Assembly: GCF_014349105.1 (NCBI RefSeq)
Contig: NZ_JACSJI010000003.1
Span: forward strand, 186,001-250,000
DNA from: Caulobacter sp. 17J80-11
GTDB lineage: Bacteria; Pseudomonadota; Alphaproteobacteria; Caulobacterales; Caulobacteraceae
Length of the DNA stretch: 64,000 bases
Direction of reading: 5' to 3'
Shown: positions 17,231 to 25,960 of the stretch, piece by piece
Position numbering within the stretch: the stretch's first letter is position 1
Layout of the letters: each line of letters begins with the position of its first letter
The notes under the pieces: model-generated
Database searches by the model: none
Seen by the model: only the letters and a program-made list of their open reading frames with translations
Told to the model about the DNA's origin: nothing
Position numbers and translations under genes: made by a program

Positions 17231-18135
17231 CCCCGTCCCCCGCTCAAGCCGACCTCGACCTGATCGCCCGCCGGGTGGCGGAGACCGCCGACCTGGTGAC
17301 GGTGGCGCTCGACCAGTTGCTGCCGCGCGCCGAAGGGCCGGAACAGCGGCTGATGGAGGCCATGCGTTACGCGGCGCTGGGCCCCGGCAAACGCCTGCGC
17401 CCGTTCTTCGCCATGGAGGCGGCGCGGCTGTTCGACGTGGAGGAGCGCCCGGTGCTGCGCGCCGCCTGCGCGCTGGAGCTGATCCACACCTACAGCCTGG
17501 TCCACGACGACTTGCCGGCCATGGACGACGACGACATGCGTCGCGGCCGTCCGACCGTGCACAAGGCTTATGACGAGGCGGTGGCGATCCTGGTGGGCGA
17601 CGCCCTGCAGACCGCCGCCTTCGAGATCATGGCCCACCCGGACACCCACGAGGATCCGCACGTGCGTTCCGAACTCGTGCGCCGGCTGGCCCGCGCGTCC
17701 GGCGCGCAGGGCATGGTCGGCGGCCAGATGATCGACCTGCTGGGCGTGCGCGACGATCTGGGCGCCGCTGCGCGCATGCAGCGGATGAAGACCGGGGCGC
17801 TGATCGCGTTCTCGTTCGAGATCCCGCTGATCATCGCCGGCGCGCCGGAGAACGAGCGCCAGGCCCTGATGAACTTCGCCCAGGACATTGGGCTCGCCTA
17901 CCAGATCGTCGACGACCTGCTGGACGCCGAAGGCGACGAGGACCTGCTGGGCAAGGCCGCCCAGAAGGACGTCGCCAAGGGCAAGGCCAACTTCGTCACC
18001 CTGCTGGGCGTCGGCGCCGCGAAGGAGCGGGTGGAGCTGCTGGCCGACCAGGCGCGCCGCCGCCTCGATCCGTTCGGCGAGGACGCCAGATATCTGCGGG
18101 ACAGCGTCGACTTCGTGCTAAAGCGTCGCGCCTGA
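17227..18135 (+). CDS. ispA: Polyprenyl synthetase, probable (2E,6E)-farnesyl diphosphate synthase
   Basis: A 302-residue all-helical prenyltransferase with first aspartate-rich motif [10 protein letters not shown] near 94 and second motif DDLLDAEGD near 229, both binding Mg-diphosphate. The residues before the first motif (HTYSLVHDD) and the length fit a short-chain synthase making farnesyl-PP from IPP and DMAPP/GPP. It starts with TTG overlapping the csaA stop. The next gene is dxs, the entry enzyme of the same pathway. Confidence 0.93.
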   Translation: MTPSPAQADLDLIARRVAETADLVTVALDQLLPRAEGPEQRLMEAMRYAALGPGKRLRPFFAMEAARLFDVEERPVLRAACALELIHTYSLVHDDLPAMDDDDMRRGRPTVHKAYDEAVAILVGDALQTAAFEIMAHPDTHEDPHVRSELVRRLARASGAQGMVGGQMIDLLGVRDDLGAAARMQRMKTGALIAFSFEIPLIIAGAPENERQALMNFAQDIGLAYQIVDDLLDAEGDEDLLGKAAQKDVAKGKANFVTLLGVGAAKERVELLADQARRRLDPFGEDARYLRDSVDFVLKRRA

Positions 18136-18187
18136 CCCTGTTCGCGCGTTTAGGCTTCGTCCGAAGCCAGAGGTTTTTCGAGACTCC

Positions 18188-20098
18188 ATGCCCCCGCACA
18201 CGCCTCTCCTGGACAAGGTGCAGACCCCGGCCGACACCCGGGAGCTGTCGATCGCCGAGCTGCGCCAACTGGCCGACGAAGTGCGGGCCGAGACCATCGA
18301 CGCCGTCTCCCAGACCGGCGGCCACCTGGGCGCGGGCTTGGGCGTGGTCGAGCTGACCGTGGCGCTTCACCACGTGTTCCAGACCCCGAAGGACATCCTG
18401 ATCTGGGATGTCGGTCACCAGGCCTATCCGCACAAGATCCTGACCGGCCGGCGCGACCGCATCCGCACCCTGCGCCAGGGCGGCGGCCTGTCGGGCTTCA
18501 CCAAGCGGGCCGAAAGCGAATACGACCCGTTCGGCGCCGCCCACGCGGCCACCTCGATCTCCGCGGCGCTCGGCTTCTGCGCCGCGCGCGACCAGCGCGG
18601 CGAGGACAACAAGGTCATCGCCGTGATCGGCGACGGCTCGATGAGCGCGGGCATGGCCTACGAGGCCATGAACAACGCCGCCGAGACCACCAAGCAGCTC
18701 GTGGTCGTGCTGAACGACAACGACATGTCGATCGCCCCGCCGGTCGGCGGCATGAGCGCCTATCTGGCCGGCCTGGTGTCCGGCGGCGCCTACCGCCAGG
18801 TGCGCAAGATCGGCAAGACCGTGGCCGGGGCCCTGCCGCGCCCGCTGCGCGACGCCGCCCGCAAGGCCGAGGAATACGCCCGCGGCATGGTCACCGGCGG
18901 CACCCTGTTCGAGGAGCTGGGCTTCTACTACGTCGGCCCGATCGACGGTCATGACCTCGACCACTTGGTCCCCGTGCTGCGCAACGTCTCGCAGATCAAC
19001 GACCGCCCGGTGCTGGTCCACGTCGTCACGCAGAAGGGCAAGGGCTACGCCCCGGCCGAGAGCGCCGAGGACAAGTACCACGGCGTGGTGAAGTTCGACG
19101 TGGTCACCGGCGCCCAGGCCAAGCCGCCGTCCAACGCGCCCAGCTACACCAAGGTGTTCGGCAAGGAGCTGATCAAGCGGGCCGAACGCGATCCGTCCAT
19201 CGTGGCGATCACCGCGGCCATGCCGACCGGCACCGGCCTGGACCTGTTCGGCCAGGCCTTCCCGGACCGCACCTACGACGTCGGCATCGCCGAGCAGCAC
19301 GCGGTGACCTTCGCCGCGGGCCTGGCCGCCGACGGCATGAAGCCGTTCTGCGCGCTCTATTCGACCTTCCTGCAGCGCGGCTACGACCAGGTGGTCCACG
19401 ACGTGGCCATCCAGAAGCTGCCCGTGCGCTTCGCCATCGACCGCGCCGGCCTGGTCGGCGCCGACGGCCCGACCCACGCCGGCAGCTTCGACGTCGGCTA
19501 TCTCGGGGCTCTGCCGGACTTCGTGATCATGGCCGCCGCCGACGAGGCGGAGCTGGCCCACATGATCGCCACCGCCTGCGAGATCGACGACCGCCCGTCC
19601 GCCTTCCGTTATCCGCGCGGCGACGGCGTGGGCGTGGAGATCCCGGAACTCGCGGCCCCGCTGGAGATCGGCAAGGGCCGCGTGATGCGCGAGGGGACCT
19701 CGGTCGCCCTGCTGTCGCTGGGCACCCGCCTGGAAGCCTCGCTGAAGGCCGCCGACCTGCTGGCCGCGCGCGGCGTCTCGGCCACGGTCGTGGACGCCCG
19801 CTTCGCCAAGCCGCTGGACGCCGATCTGATCCTGCGCCTGGCCCGCGAGCACGAGGCGCTGATCACGGTCGAGGAAGGCTCGATCGGCGGCTTCGGCGCC
19901 TTCGTCCTGCACCTGCTGGCCGATCGCGGCGCGCTGGATCGCGGGCTGAAGGTGCGCACCCTGACCCTGCCGGACGTGTTCCAGGACCAGGACAAGCCGG
20001 AAGCCATGTACGTCCAGGCCGGTCTCGACGCCGACGGCATCGCGCGCGCGGCGCTGAACGCGCTGGGCGTGGACGGCTCGCGGGCGGCTCGGGCCTAA
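18188..20098 (+). CDS. dxs: 1-deoxy-D-xylulose-5-phosphate synthase
   Basis: A 636-residue thiamine-diphosphate enzyme of full length. Domain I carries [14 protein letters not shown] (catalytic His) and the TPP/Mg motif [16 protein letters not shown] near 148. Domain II (transketolase pyrimidine-binding, from about 320) has the catalytic Glu in [17 protein letters not shown] near 370. Domain III is the C-terminal transketolase domain. It condenses pyruvate with glyceraldehyde-3-phosphate in the MEP pathway. It lies 52 bases after ispA. Confidence 0.97.
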   Translation: MPPHTPLLDKVQTPADTRELSIAELRQLADEVRAETIDAVSQTGGHLGAGLGVVELTVALHHVFQTPKDILIWDVGHQAYPHKILTGRRDRIRTLRQGGGLSGFTKRAESEYDPFGAAHAATSISAALGFCAARDQRGEDNKVIAVIGDGSMSAGMAYEAMNNAAETTKQLVVVLNDNDMSIAPPVGGMSAYLAGLVSGGAYRQVRKIGKTVAGALPRPLRDAARKAEEYARGMVTGGTLFEELGFYYVGPIDGHDLDHLVPVLRNVSQINDRPVLVHVVTQKGKGYAPAESAEDKYHGVVKFDVVTGAQAKPPSNAPSYTKVFGKELIKRAERDPSIVAITAAMPTGTGLDLFGQAFPDRTYDVGIAEQHAVTFAAGLAADGMKPFCALYSTFLQRGYDQVVHDVAIQKLPVRFAIDRAGLVGADGPTHAGSFDVGYLGALPDFVIMAAADEAELAHMIATACEIDDRPSAFRYPRGDGVGVEIPELAAPLEIGKGRVMREGTSVALLSLGTRLEASLKAADLLAARGVSATVVDARFAKPLDADLILRLAREHEALITVEEGSIGGFGAFVLHLLADRGALDRGLKVRTLTLPDVFQDQDKPEAMYVQAGLDADGIARAALNALGVDGSRAARA

Positions 20099-20104
20099 GC
20101 GCCG

Positions 20105-20584
20105 CTAGCCGCCGCAGGCGTCGAAGAACTTCCGGATCTGGGGCAGCGCGGTTCCGCTGTTCACCACGATCTCCTGCTCGCCGACGGTGAGCTCGCCGGT
20201 CGCGCGGAAGTCGCGCATGACCGGATCGCGCGCGTTCACCATGGCCGAAACCATGCGGGTGCCGTCCGGCGCCTTGGATTCCGTGGCCAGTAGGGTGGTC
20301 TTGGTCTTGCCCGACGACAGGATCAGGCGCGGCGGGCCCTCCGGCGCGGTCGGCTGCGGGTGCGAGATCTCGAGCTCGGCGGTGCGGGCCAGGGCGCAGG
20401 TGATGGTCAGGGCCAGCGGCTCGAAGCCCGGCCCGGTGTAGGTCAGCACCTCCACCCCGCCGGCGTCGGAATAGGTCCAGCTCAGGCCGTTGTTTATGGC
20501 CGACTGGGTCTGGGCGGCGCCCTTCACGCCGTGCGAGCAGCCGGCGACGGCGAGGGTCAGGATCAGCAGGATGGTGCGTGTCAC
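20105..20584 (-). CDS. Small lipoprotein, member 5 of a five-gene paralogous array
   Basis: A 159-residue protein with lipobox LAVAGC (Cys16). After a short linker comes LSWTYSD (Trp36), a mid Cys63 in LTITCALA and a C-terminal Cys157 in FFDACGG. The four genes upstream on the same strand share this layout (Trp, then ~27 residues, mid Cys, then ~94 residues, terminal Cys). I do not recognise the family. It starts at GTG and ends six bases from the convergent dxs stop. Confidence 0.85.
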   Translation of the reverse strand: MTRTILLILTLAVAGCSHGVKGAAQTQSAINNGLSWTYSDAGGVEVLTYTGPGFEPLALTITCALARTAELEISHPQPTAPEGPPRLILSSGKTKTTLLATESKAPDGTRMVSAMVNARDPVMRDFRATGELTVGEQEIVVNSGTALPQIRKFFDACGG

Positions 20585-20627
20585 CGCGCCGAAACAGCCG
20601 AGGCAGCTGGACAGTTCCGCTGGCGGC

Positions 20628-21104
20628 TCAGCTTTCGCACCAGGTGAGGAAGCGATCGACCGCCGTGTTTCCGGATTGGGCGGCGTAGCGGCGCGTTTCG
20701 GATCCGACCACCACCCCCATCCAGCCGCCCTTGCGCAGGCCGGCCAGCAACGGCGCGGTCAGCGGCAGTTCGGCGTCCAGGTCGACGCCGTCGTGGGTCT
20801 GCGACTCGACTGCGGAAGCGGGCAGGGGCGTGGGCGCGACCCCTTCGGCGCTCGCGACAATCTCGGGCTCGGTCCCGTCGGGCGCCGGACGCGACAGCAG
20901 GACTTTCTTGCCGCCCTTGTCGCATTCCAGGAGCAGCAGCAGTTCGTCCGTCTCCGGCGTGCCGTAGGCCAGCTTGCCGGTCTCGCCGTCGGTCTGGAAG
21001 AACCAGTCCAGCCCCGGCGTCGGCGCGATTGGCGCGGTCGCCCGCGGGCCGGCGCAGGCGCTGGCCAGCAGGGCCGAGGCGGTGACGGCGGCGACACGGA
21101 TCAC
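20628..21104 (-). CDS. Small lipoprotein, member 4 of the paralogous array
   Basis: A 158-residue protein with lipobox LLASAC (Cys17). It shows the array pattern LDWFFQTDGETGKLAYGTPETDE (Trp34), Cys61 in LLLLECDKGG and Cys156 in FLTWCES. The LAYGxPxxD stretch is shared almost word for word with member 1. The GTG start overlaps the stop of member 3 by four bases. A region before the last strand reads GVVVGSETRRYAA. Function unknown; outer-membrane or inner-membrane lipoprotein in the periplasm. Confidence 0.85.
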   Translation of the reverse strand: MIRVAAVTASALLASACAGPRATAPIAPTPGLDWFFQTDGETGKLAYGTPETDELLLLLECDKGGKKVLLSRPAPDGTEPEIVASAEGVAPTPLPASAVESQTHDGVDLDAELPLTAPLLAGLRKGGWMGVVVGSETRRYAAQSGNTAVDRFLTWCES

Positions 21105-21658
21105 GATTTCGGCGGCGCGTAGTAGGGCGCTTTAGGATCGGGCGTGAGGATCTCGCCGCGGCAGTAGGCCAGCAGACGGCGCAGGCCGTCGCGCGCCTGC
21201 GGCGGCGCGGTGGCCGGCGCCTTCTGTCCGTTCGGCAGGGTGATCTCCATCGTGCCGTTGTCGATGAAGGCGGCGATGGTCGGGTCGGTCAGCGGCGCCG
21301 GGGCCACGATCCGGGCGCCGCCCGCGCCGGCTGTCGGGGAGGGCTCGATCCGTCCGGCCAGCCTGGAGGTGTGGCCGCCGGAGCTGAGCTCGACGGTGAA
21401 CGGTCCGACCCTGTCCGACGTCAGGTTGTCCAAGGTCAGCTCCATGTGGCGGCTTTCGCCGCGGCGGCAGGCGACGTTGGCCTGGACCTCACCGGGCTTG
21501 GGGGCCTGCCCGCTGACCCAGCCGGGCGCGTTGGTCACTTCGGGCACGGCGTTCGGACCCGCCTGCGCCGGCCCCGGCTTCGCGCGTTCGCCGCTCTCCT
21601 GGCGCGAGCACGCCGCCAGCATCAGCAGCCCCAGGGCCAGGATCGCCGTCCGCCGCAT
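21101..21658 (-). CDS. Small lipoprotein, member 3 of the paralogous array
   Basis: A 185-residue protein with lipobox LMLAAC (Cys17) and a Pro/Ala-rich linker. It is the most divergent member: Trp47 in APGWVSG, Cys64 in ANVACRRGES and Cys166 in LRRLLAYCRGE, with a 19-residue tail ending APPKS that the others lack. The spacing between the two Cys (102) is a little longer than in its relatives. Function unknown. It overlaps member 4. Confidence 0.82.
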   Translation of the reverse strand: MRRTAILALGLLMLAACSRQESGERAKPGPAQAGPNAVPEVTNAPGWVSGQAPKPGEVQANVACRRGESRHMELTLDNLTSDRVGPFTVELSSGGHTSRLAGRIEPSPTAGAGGARIVAPAPLTDPTIAAFIDNGTMEITLPNGQKAPATAPPQARDGLRRLLAYCRGEILTPDPKAPYYAPPKS

Positions 21659-21740
21659 CGCCGTACTCCGTGCCGTACCGAGGCGCGCGCCTCCGCGCTT
21701 TCTGCAACTCGGCCGGGCGCGCCGCGTTCCCGGCGGCGGC

Positions 21741-22148
21741 TCAACTGCCGCAGCGACGGGCGAGCTGCTGGAGCTTGTCGGTCGGGGGGGTGACGGCGGC
21801 CGTTCCGGACGCGCTTTTCACCGCCAGCTTTCCGGAGCGCACCAGGCTCAGAAACACCGGGTCGCCGACCGGCAGGGTGACCACCAGCAGGTCCTTTCGG
21901 TCGGCCAGCGGGGCGGTGGTCGTGGCGGCCTCGGAACTCAGCTCGGCGGTCCCGCCCTCGCCGGTCAGCTTGTACAGGGTGAGCTTCACTTCGCCGCTGC
22001 GGGGCGCGCACTGGAACACCGCCTCGAGCCGATCGGTGTCGGGAATCTCCAGCGCCAGGGCGACCTGGTTGGGGTTGTCGTAGAGCGACCAGGTCCACCC
22101 GCCGGCGGGCTGCGCGGCCAGCGCGAGCAGGGCGGCGAGGGCGATCAC
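21741..22148 (-). CDS. Small exported protein, member 2 of the paralogous array
   Basis: The shortest member, 135 residues. It has a signal peptide (ALAALLALAAQPAGG) without a lipobox Cys, then GWTWSLYDNPNQVALAL (Trp18), Cys47 in EAVFQCAPRSGE and Cys133 in LARRCGS. The C-C distance is 86. The central GGTAELSSEAATTTAPLADRK aligns with the SSGKT/SGRKS region of members 5 and 1. The start is GTG. Probably soluble in the periplasm, with one disulfide inferred. Confidence 0.8.
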   Translation of the reverse strand: MIALAALLALAAQPAGGWTWSLYDNPNQVALALEIPDTDRLEAVFQCAPRSGEVKLTLYKLTGEGGTAELSSEAATTTAPLADRKDLLVVTLPVGDPVFLSLVRSGKLAVKSASGTAAVTPPTDKLQQLARRCGS

Positions 22149-22166
22149 GGCGCGGGCTCCTCCGGT

Positions 22167-22625
22167 TCAGGTGCAGTGGGCGAAAAAGCGACGGACCTCG
22201 CGTTTGTCGGCGGCGCTGGCCGGCATGGGCCGGGCGTGTTCGGTATCGATGACCGACAGCCGGCCCGTCTTGGCAAAGTTCTCCAACGCCGCGGCGTGGC
22301 TGGAAGTTTCCGTTTCGAACGCCGTGCCGCCGCTCTCCGGGTCGGCGTAGGTCACGCCCTGTAGCCGCGTGCTCTTGCGTCCGGAGGCCAGCACCAGGCT
22401 CGGGCGGCCGGCTTCGCTGTCGCTGTAAACCCGCACCGCGCCGGAATGCGCTTCGCACGTCAGCATCAGCCCGACGTTGTCGCTGTTCGGCGGGCCGTAG
22501 GCCAACTTAGCCAGACTGTCTTCGAAGTAGAGATGCCAGCTCGCGGGCGGTTCGCGCGCGCCCAGCGAGGCTTCAGCGACAGCCAGCGTGAGGAAAACGA
22601 CCCAAACCAGAAATATCTTGAGCAT
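22167..22625 (-). CDS. Small exported protein, member 1 of the paralogous array
   Basis: A 152-residue protein with a signal peptide (IFLVWVVFLTLAVAEA) and no lipobox. It then shows ASWHLYFEDSLAKLAYGPPN (Trp30), Cys57 in LMLTCEAHSG and Cys151 one residue before the end. It is the first gene of the array by strand. Its ribosome site (GGGGGCG) lies in the 3' arm of an inverted repeat at 22633-22661, which could limit its translation. Function unknown. Confidence 0.85.
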   Translation of the reverse strand: MLKIFLVWVVFLTLAVAEASLGAREPPASWHLYFEDSLAKLAYGPPNSDNVGLMLTCEAHSGAVRVYSDSEAGRPSLVLASGRKSTRLQGVTYADPESGGTAFETETSSHAAALENFAKTGRLSVIDTEHARPMPASAADKREVRRFFAHCT

Positions 22626-22632
22626 GCGTACG

Positions 22633-22661
22633 CCCCCGACACTTCATGGAAACGTCGGGGG
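22633..22661 (-). other. Inverted repeat covering the ribosome site of the array's first gene
   Basis: CCCCCGAC (22633-22640) and GTCGGGGG (22654-22661) form a perfect 8-bp stem with a 13-base loop, eight bases before the ATG at 22625. In RNA the stem would hide the G-rich ribosome site. There is no T-run, so it is not a typical terminator, although it also separates flgH from the array. Confidence 0.5.
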
Positions 22662-22721
22662 AGGTGGGCCGGTTCACTTCGCCGTCCCTGAAATGTGAAC
22701 GCCGTTAGTTGAGCCGATCTG

Positions 22722-23453
22722 TCAGAACGGCGAGAAGCGCTCCACGAGCGCCTGGCCGACCGGGGGCGCCTGGACACGCGTGACGTCGCCGCGGCCGCCA
22801 TACGAGATGCGGGCTTCGGCGATCTGGGTGTGCTTGATGGTGTTGGCCGAGGAGATGTCCTCGGGGCGCACGATGCCGGCCACGGTCAGCTCGCGGATCT
22901 CGCGGTTGGTGCGCACTTCCTGGCGCCCCTGGATCACCAGGTTGCCGTTGGGCAGCACGCCGGTGACCACGGCGGCGATGGTCAGGCTGACCTTTTCGGA
23001 GCGGTTGATGGCGCCGGAGCCCTTGGAGGCGCTCTCGCCGCCCAGGTCGATCATCTTGGACGGGTCGTAGCCGCCCGGCAGAACTTTCCCAAGGCTCGAT
23101 TCAAGGCCGAGCAGGTTGTTCACCCCGGCCTGCATCTCGTTCGAGCGCGAGCGCTGGGTCGAGTTGTTCAGCTGGGCGCGGTCGTCGATGTCGACCTGCA
23201 CGGTCAGGATGTCGCCGATGTTGCGGGCGCGCTGGTCGTTGAAGAAGGTGCGCGCGCCGGCCCGCCACAGCGAGTTGGCCGAGGCCGCCTGCGGCGTGGG
23301 CTGCGGCAGGATCTGCTGCTGCACCGGCACCAGGGCGGCCGGATAGCCGATCGGCGCCAGTTCAGGGCCTTTCACCGTCTCGGCGACGGTCGAGCAGGCG
23401 CCCAGCAGGAGGGCGGCGGAGACGAGGAGCAGAGCCTGGGCGCGCACGGACAT
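22722..23453 (-). CDS. flgH: Flagellar L-ring protein FlgH
   Basis: A 243-residue lipoprotein (lipobox LLLGAC, Cys20) that forms the outer-membrane L ring around the flagellar rod. The family core SLWRAGARTFFNDQRARNIGDILTV is at about 62-86 and the C-terminal VRPEDISSANTIKHTQIAEARISYGGRGDV is intact. It is the last of flgF-flgG-flgA-flgH, four bases from flgA's stop; flgI (P ring) is not in the window. This order is usual in Caulobacter-like bacteria. Confidence 0.96.
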   Translation of the reverse strand: MSVRAQALLLVSAALLLGACSTVAETVKGPELAPIGYPAALVPVQQQILPQPTPQAASANSLWRAGARTFFNDQRARNIGDILTVQVDIDDRAQLNNSTQRSRSNEMQAGVNNLLGLESSLGKVLPGGYDPSKMIDLGGESASKGSGAINRSEKVSLTIAAVVTGVLPNGNLVIQGRQEVRTNREIRELTVAGIVRPEDISSANTIKHTQIAEARISYGGRGDVTRVQAPPVGQALVERFSPF

Positions 23454-23456
23454 ACC

Positions 23457-24239
23457 TCAGCGAAGGGCGAAACGGCTGGCCTTGAGGCTGTCCGCCTCGG
23501 GGCCGACGACGGCCCGGCCGGGGCCGGTCGCGACGGCTTCAATCGTCTTCTTCGACTGGGGGTTGAGGACCGAGAAGGTCTCTCCCGCGGAAGCGTTCTG
23601 TAGCGCGCTCCCCTGCAACACAAGGTTAACGCCGCCGACCGAGTAGGCGACGGAGACCAGCTCGCCCTTGTGGATCACCAGGGCGGCGGCCAGGTCCCGG
23701 TTCGCAACCGGCGCGCCGGCGCGCACCGGCCGCTTGGCCGACTGGCCGATCACGGTTTCCGCGTCGCGCGGCGCGTCGGCGGGGGCGAGGTGGGCCTGCA
23801 CCTTGGTCCAGACCACGTCCTCGGGGCGCACGGTCTCGCCGGCGGCGAGGCTGCGCGAATAGGTCAGCACCTCGACCGTGGCGGCCGACGGCCCGGCCGC
23901 GGCGGCGGTCACGACGGCGCCGCCCGCGGGCGCGCCGCTACGCACCACCAGGCGCTGGAAGCCTTCGGCGTTGGCCCAGTCCAGGCCGTTGGCGCGGGCC
24001 AGGCGCTGCACGCCGGCGGCGTCCAGCACGACGCTGGAGCCCGCCTGCGGACCGCGCGCGACCACCACGTTGGACACCCGGCCCGCGCCCTCGAACAGGT
24101 CGCCCAGGGTGACCGCGCCGTCGGCGTCGGCGAGGTCGCCGCGCAGCGACACCGGCGCGCCGGCGCAGGCCTGGCCGGCGACGGCCAGGGCGGCGGCGCA
24201 GACGAGGAGGGCGGAAAGCTTGCGCATCATCCGCCTCAC
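23457..24239 (-). CDS. flgA: Flagellar basal-body P-ring formation chaperone FlgA
   Basis: A 260-residue exported protein (signal peptide ends ACA-GAP near 27). The C-terminal SAF domain includes RSLAAGETVRPEDVVWTKVQ and RPVRAGAPVANRDLA, ending in the typical beta-rich ALQNASAGETFSVLNPQSKKTIEA. It assists assembly of FlgI into the P ring. The GTG start overlaps the flgG stop by four bases; ATG codons at 24230 and 24227 are alternatives that shorten the signal peptide by three or four residues. Confidence 0.94.
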   Translation of the reverse strand: MRRMMRKLSALLVCAAALAVAGQACAGAPVSLRGDLADADGAVTLGDLFEGAGRVSNVVVARGPQAGSSVVLDAAGVQRLARANGLDWANAEGFQRLVVRSGAPAGGAVVTAAAAGPSAATVEVLTYSRSLAAGETVRPEDVVWTKVQAHLAPADAPRDAETVIGQSAKRPVRAGAPVANRDLAAALVIHKGELVSVAYSVGGVNLVLQGSALQNASAGETFSVLNPQSKKTIEAVATGPGRAVVGPEADSLKASRFALR

Positions 24240-25024
24240 GACCGCAGGGCCGAGGTCGCCTGCAGCATCTCGTCGGCTGCGGTGACGATCTTGGAGTTCA
24301 TCTCGTAGGCGCGCTGAGCCACGATCAGGGCGGTGATCTCCCCGACCGCGTCCACGTTGGAGGCTTCGGTGTAGCCCTGCAGCAGCTGGCCGTAACCGAC
24401 CTCGCCCGGCTGGCCCAGGGTGGGGGCGCCCGACGCGGTCGTCTCCTTGAACAGGTTGTCGCCGACCGCTTCCAGGCCGCCCTCGTTGAAGAACTCGGCC
24501 AACTCGAGCTGGCCGACCGTCTGCGGCGCGACCTGGCCGTCGATGATCGCCTGCACCTGGCCGGTCTTGGAGATCACCACGTCCTTGGCGTTCGGCGGAA
24601 TCTGGATTTCGGGCTGGACCAGATAGCCGTCGTCGGTGACCAGCTGGCCCTGGTCGTTGGGCGAGAAGTTGCCGGCGCGGGTGTAGGCGATCTCGCCCGA
24701 CGGCAGCAGCACCTGGAAGTAGCCCTTGCCCTGGATGGCCAGGTCGAAGGTGTTCTCCGTGTGGGTCAGGTTGCCCTGCGAGGTGATGCGGTAGACCGAA
24801 CCGGCCTTCACGCCCGAGCCGACCTGGATGCCGGTCGGGACCACCGTGCCGGTGTCCGACGACTGCGCGCCCATGCGCTCGACGTTCTGGTAGAGCAGGT
24901 CCTGGAACTCGGCCCGCTGCCGCTTGAAGCCAACCGTGTTCATGTTGGCGATGTTGTTGGAGATGACCTCCACGTTCAGCTGCTGGGCTTCCATGCCGGT
25001 GGCGGCGATGCGCAGAGCTCTCAT
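24236..25024 (-). CDS. flgG: Flagellar basal-body distal rod protein FlgG
   Basis: A 262-residue axial protein with the N-terminal rod signature MRALRIAATGMEAQQLNVEV and SNNIANMNTVGFKRQRAEFQ, and the C-terminal coiled region VDAVGEITALIVAQRAYEMN ending in ATSALRS. It forms the distal rod through the P and L rings and is exported by the flagellar type III system without a signal peptide. Its AGGAG ribosome site overlaps the flgF stop codon, so the two are translated together. Confidence 0.97.
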   Translation of the reverse strand: MRALRIAATGMEAQQLNVEVISNNIANMNTVGFKRQRAEFQDLLYQNVERMGAQSSDTGTVVPTGIQVGSGVKAGSVYRITSQGNLTHTENTFDLAIQGKGYFQVLLPSGEIAYTRAGNFSPNDQGQLVTDDGYLVQPEIQIPPNAKDVVISKTGQVQAIIDGQVAPQTVGQLELAEFFNEGGLEAVGDNLFKETTASGAPTLGQPGEVGYGQLLQGYTEASNVDAVGEITALIVAQRAYEMNSKIVTAADEMLQATSALRS

Positions 25025-25035
25025 GGGCTAACTCC

Positions 25036-25776
25036 TCAGCTGACGCGGCCCAGCCGCTCGACCGAGCGACGGGAAAGATCGGTGGACTGGTCGATCATCT
25101 TGGAGATCCGCTCGTAGGCGCGCGTGATCTCGATCAGGTTGGTGATCTCGACGACCGGTTTGACGTTGGAGCCTTCCAGCACGCCCTGGCGGATGCGCGC
25201 GTCGGTGGCGGCTTCCGGCTGCTGGTTGGAGGCGTTGGCGTAGAGATTGTCGCCGTCCTTCGACAGCGCCGACAGGGCGGGGAAGCGGACCACGCCGATG
25301 CGGCCCACGCGCTCGCCGTCCTGCGTGACGATGCCGTCGGCCGAGACGGACGGCGGCGACTTGCGCGGGTCCAGCAGGATCTCGCCGCCGCCTTCGCCCA
25401 TCACCGGGAAGCCCTGCTGGGTGACCAGCCGGCCCTGCGGGTCGGTGGTGAAACGGCCGTCGCGGGTGAAGCGCGCGCCCTGCGGGGCGTTGATCTGGAA
25501 GAAGGCGTCCTCGCCCTCGACCGCGAAGTCGAAGGTGTTCCCGGTGACGCGCATCTCGCCGGCGCGGAAGTCGCGGCCGACGCCGTTGTCGAGCACGAAG
25601 CTGGCCGGGGCCTTGATCGGGTCGTTGCGGGCGCCGCGGCCCAGCTCCGTGCCGACCATCAGCTGCTCGACCTTGAAGCCCACGGTGTCGGCGTTGGCGA
25701 CGTTGTTGGCCGCGATGTCGAGCTCGCGGCGCAGCGTCATCTGGCGGGACAGGGCGATGTAGGCGACGTTTTCCAC
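25036..25776 (-). CDS. flgF: Flagellar basal-body rod protein FlgF
   Basis: A 246-residue proximal rod protein with N-terminal YIALSRQMTLRRELDIAANN and VANADTVGFKVEQ and C-terminal VEITNLIEITRAYERISKM. It lacks a signal peptide, as expected for flagellar type III export. GTG start. It is the first gene of the operon; a sigma-54-type promoter sequence lies 28-44 bases upstream, as expected for a class III flagellar operon in Caulobacter-type hierarchies. Confidence 0.96.
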   Translation of the reverse strand: MENVAYIALSRQMTLRRELDIAANNVANADTVGFKVEQLMVGTELGRGARNDPIKAPASFVLDNGVGRDFRAGEMRVTGNTFDFAVEGEDAFFQINAPQGARFTRDGRFTTDPQGRLVTQQGFPVMGEGGGEILLDPRKSPPSVSADGIVTQDGERVGRIGVVRFPALSALSKDGDNLYANASNQQPEAATDARIRQGVLEGSNVKPVVEITNLIEITRAYERISKMIDQSTDLSRRSVERLGRVS

Positions 25777-25803
25777 GAGGGAGGCTCCGTTCGCGCTTCC
25801 CTC

Positions 25804-25820
25804 TGCAACGCCCGGGCCAA
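25804..25820 (-). promoter_or_regulatory. Sigma-54-type (RpoN) promoter of flgFGAH
   Basis: Read on the minus strand the site is TTGGCCCGGGCGTTGCA. It keeps the GG of the -24 box and the GC of the -12 box with correct spacing and differs from the consensus TTGGCACGNNNNTTGCA at only one fixed position (A to C). It points at flgF, whose start is 28 bases away, giving a short leader. Sigma-54 control of flgF is established in Caulobacter; an upstream FlbD enhancer site was not identified. Confidence 0.75.
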
Positions 25821-25960
25821 GTGGTTAACGCCCTTGTTTTTCAAGGGATCGGCCGATCGGGCCCCCGCGGCGCCGGGCAAAACTTGCCGCCTTCGGCCGG
25901 ATTCCGAACGGATCGTTAACCAAACCCGGCCGATCCTTCCCTCGAGGTACGGGGCCGGTG

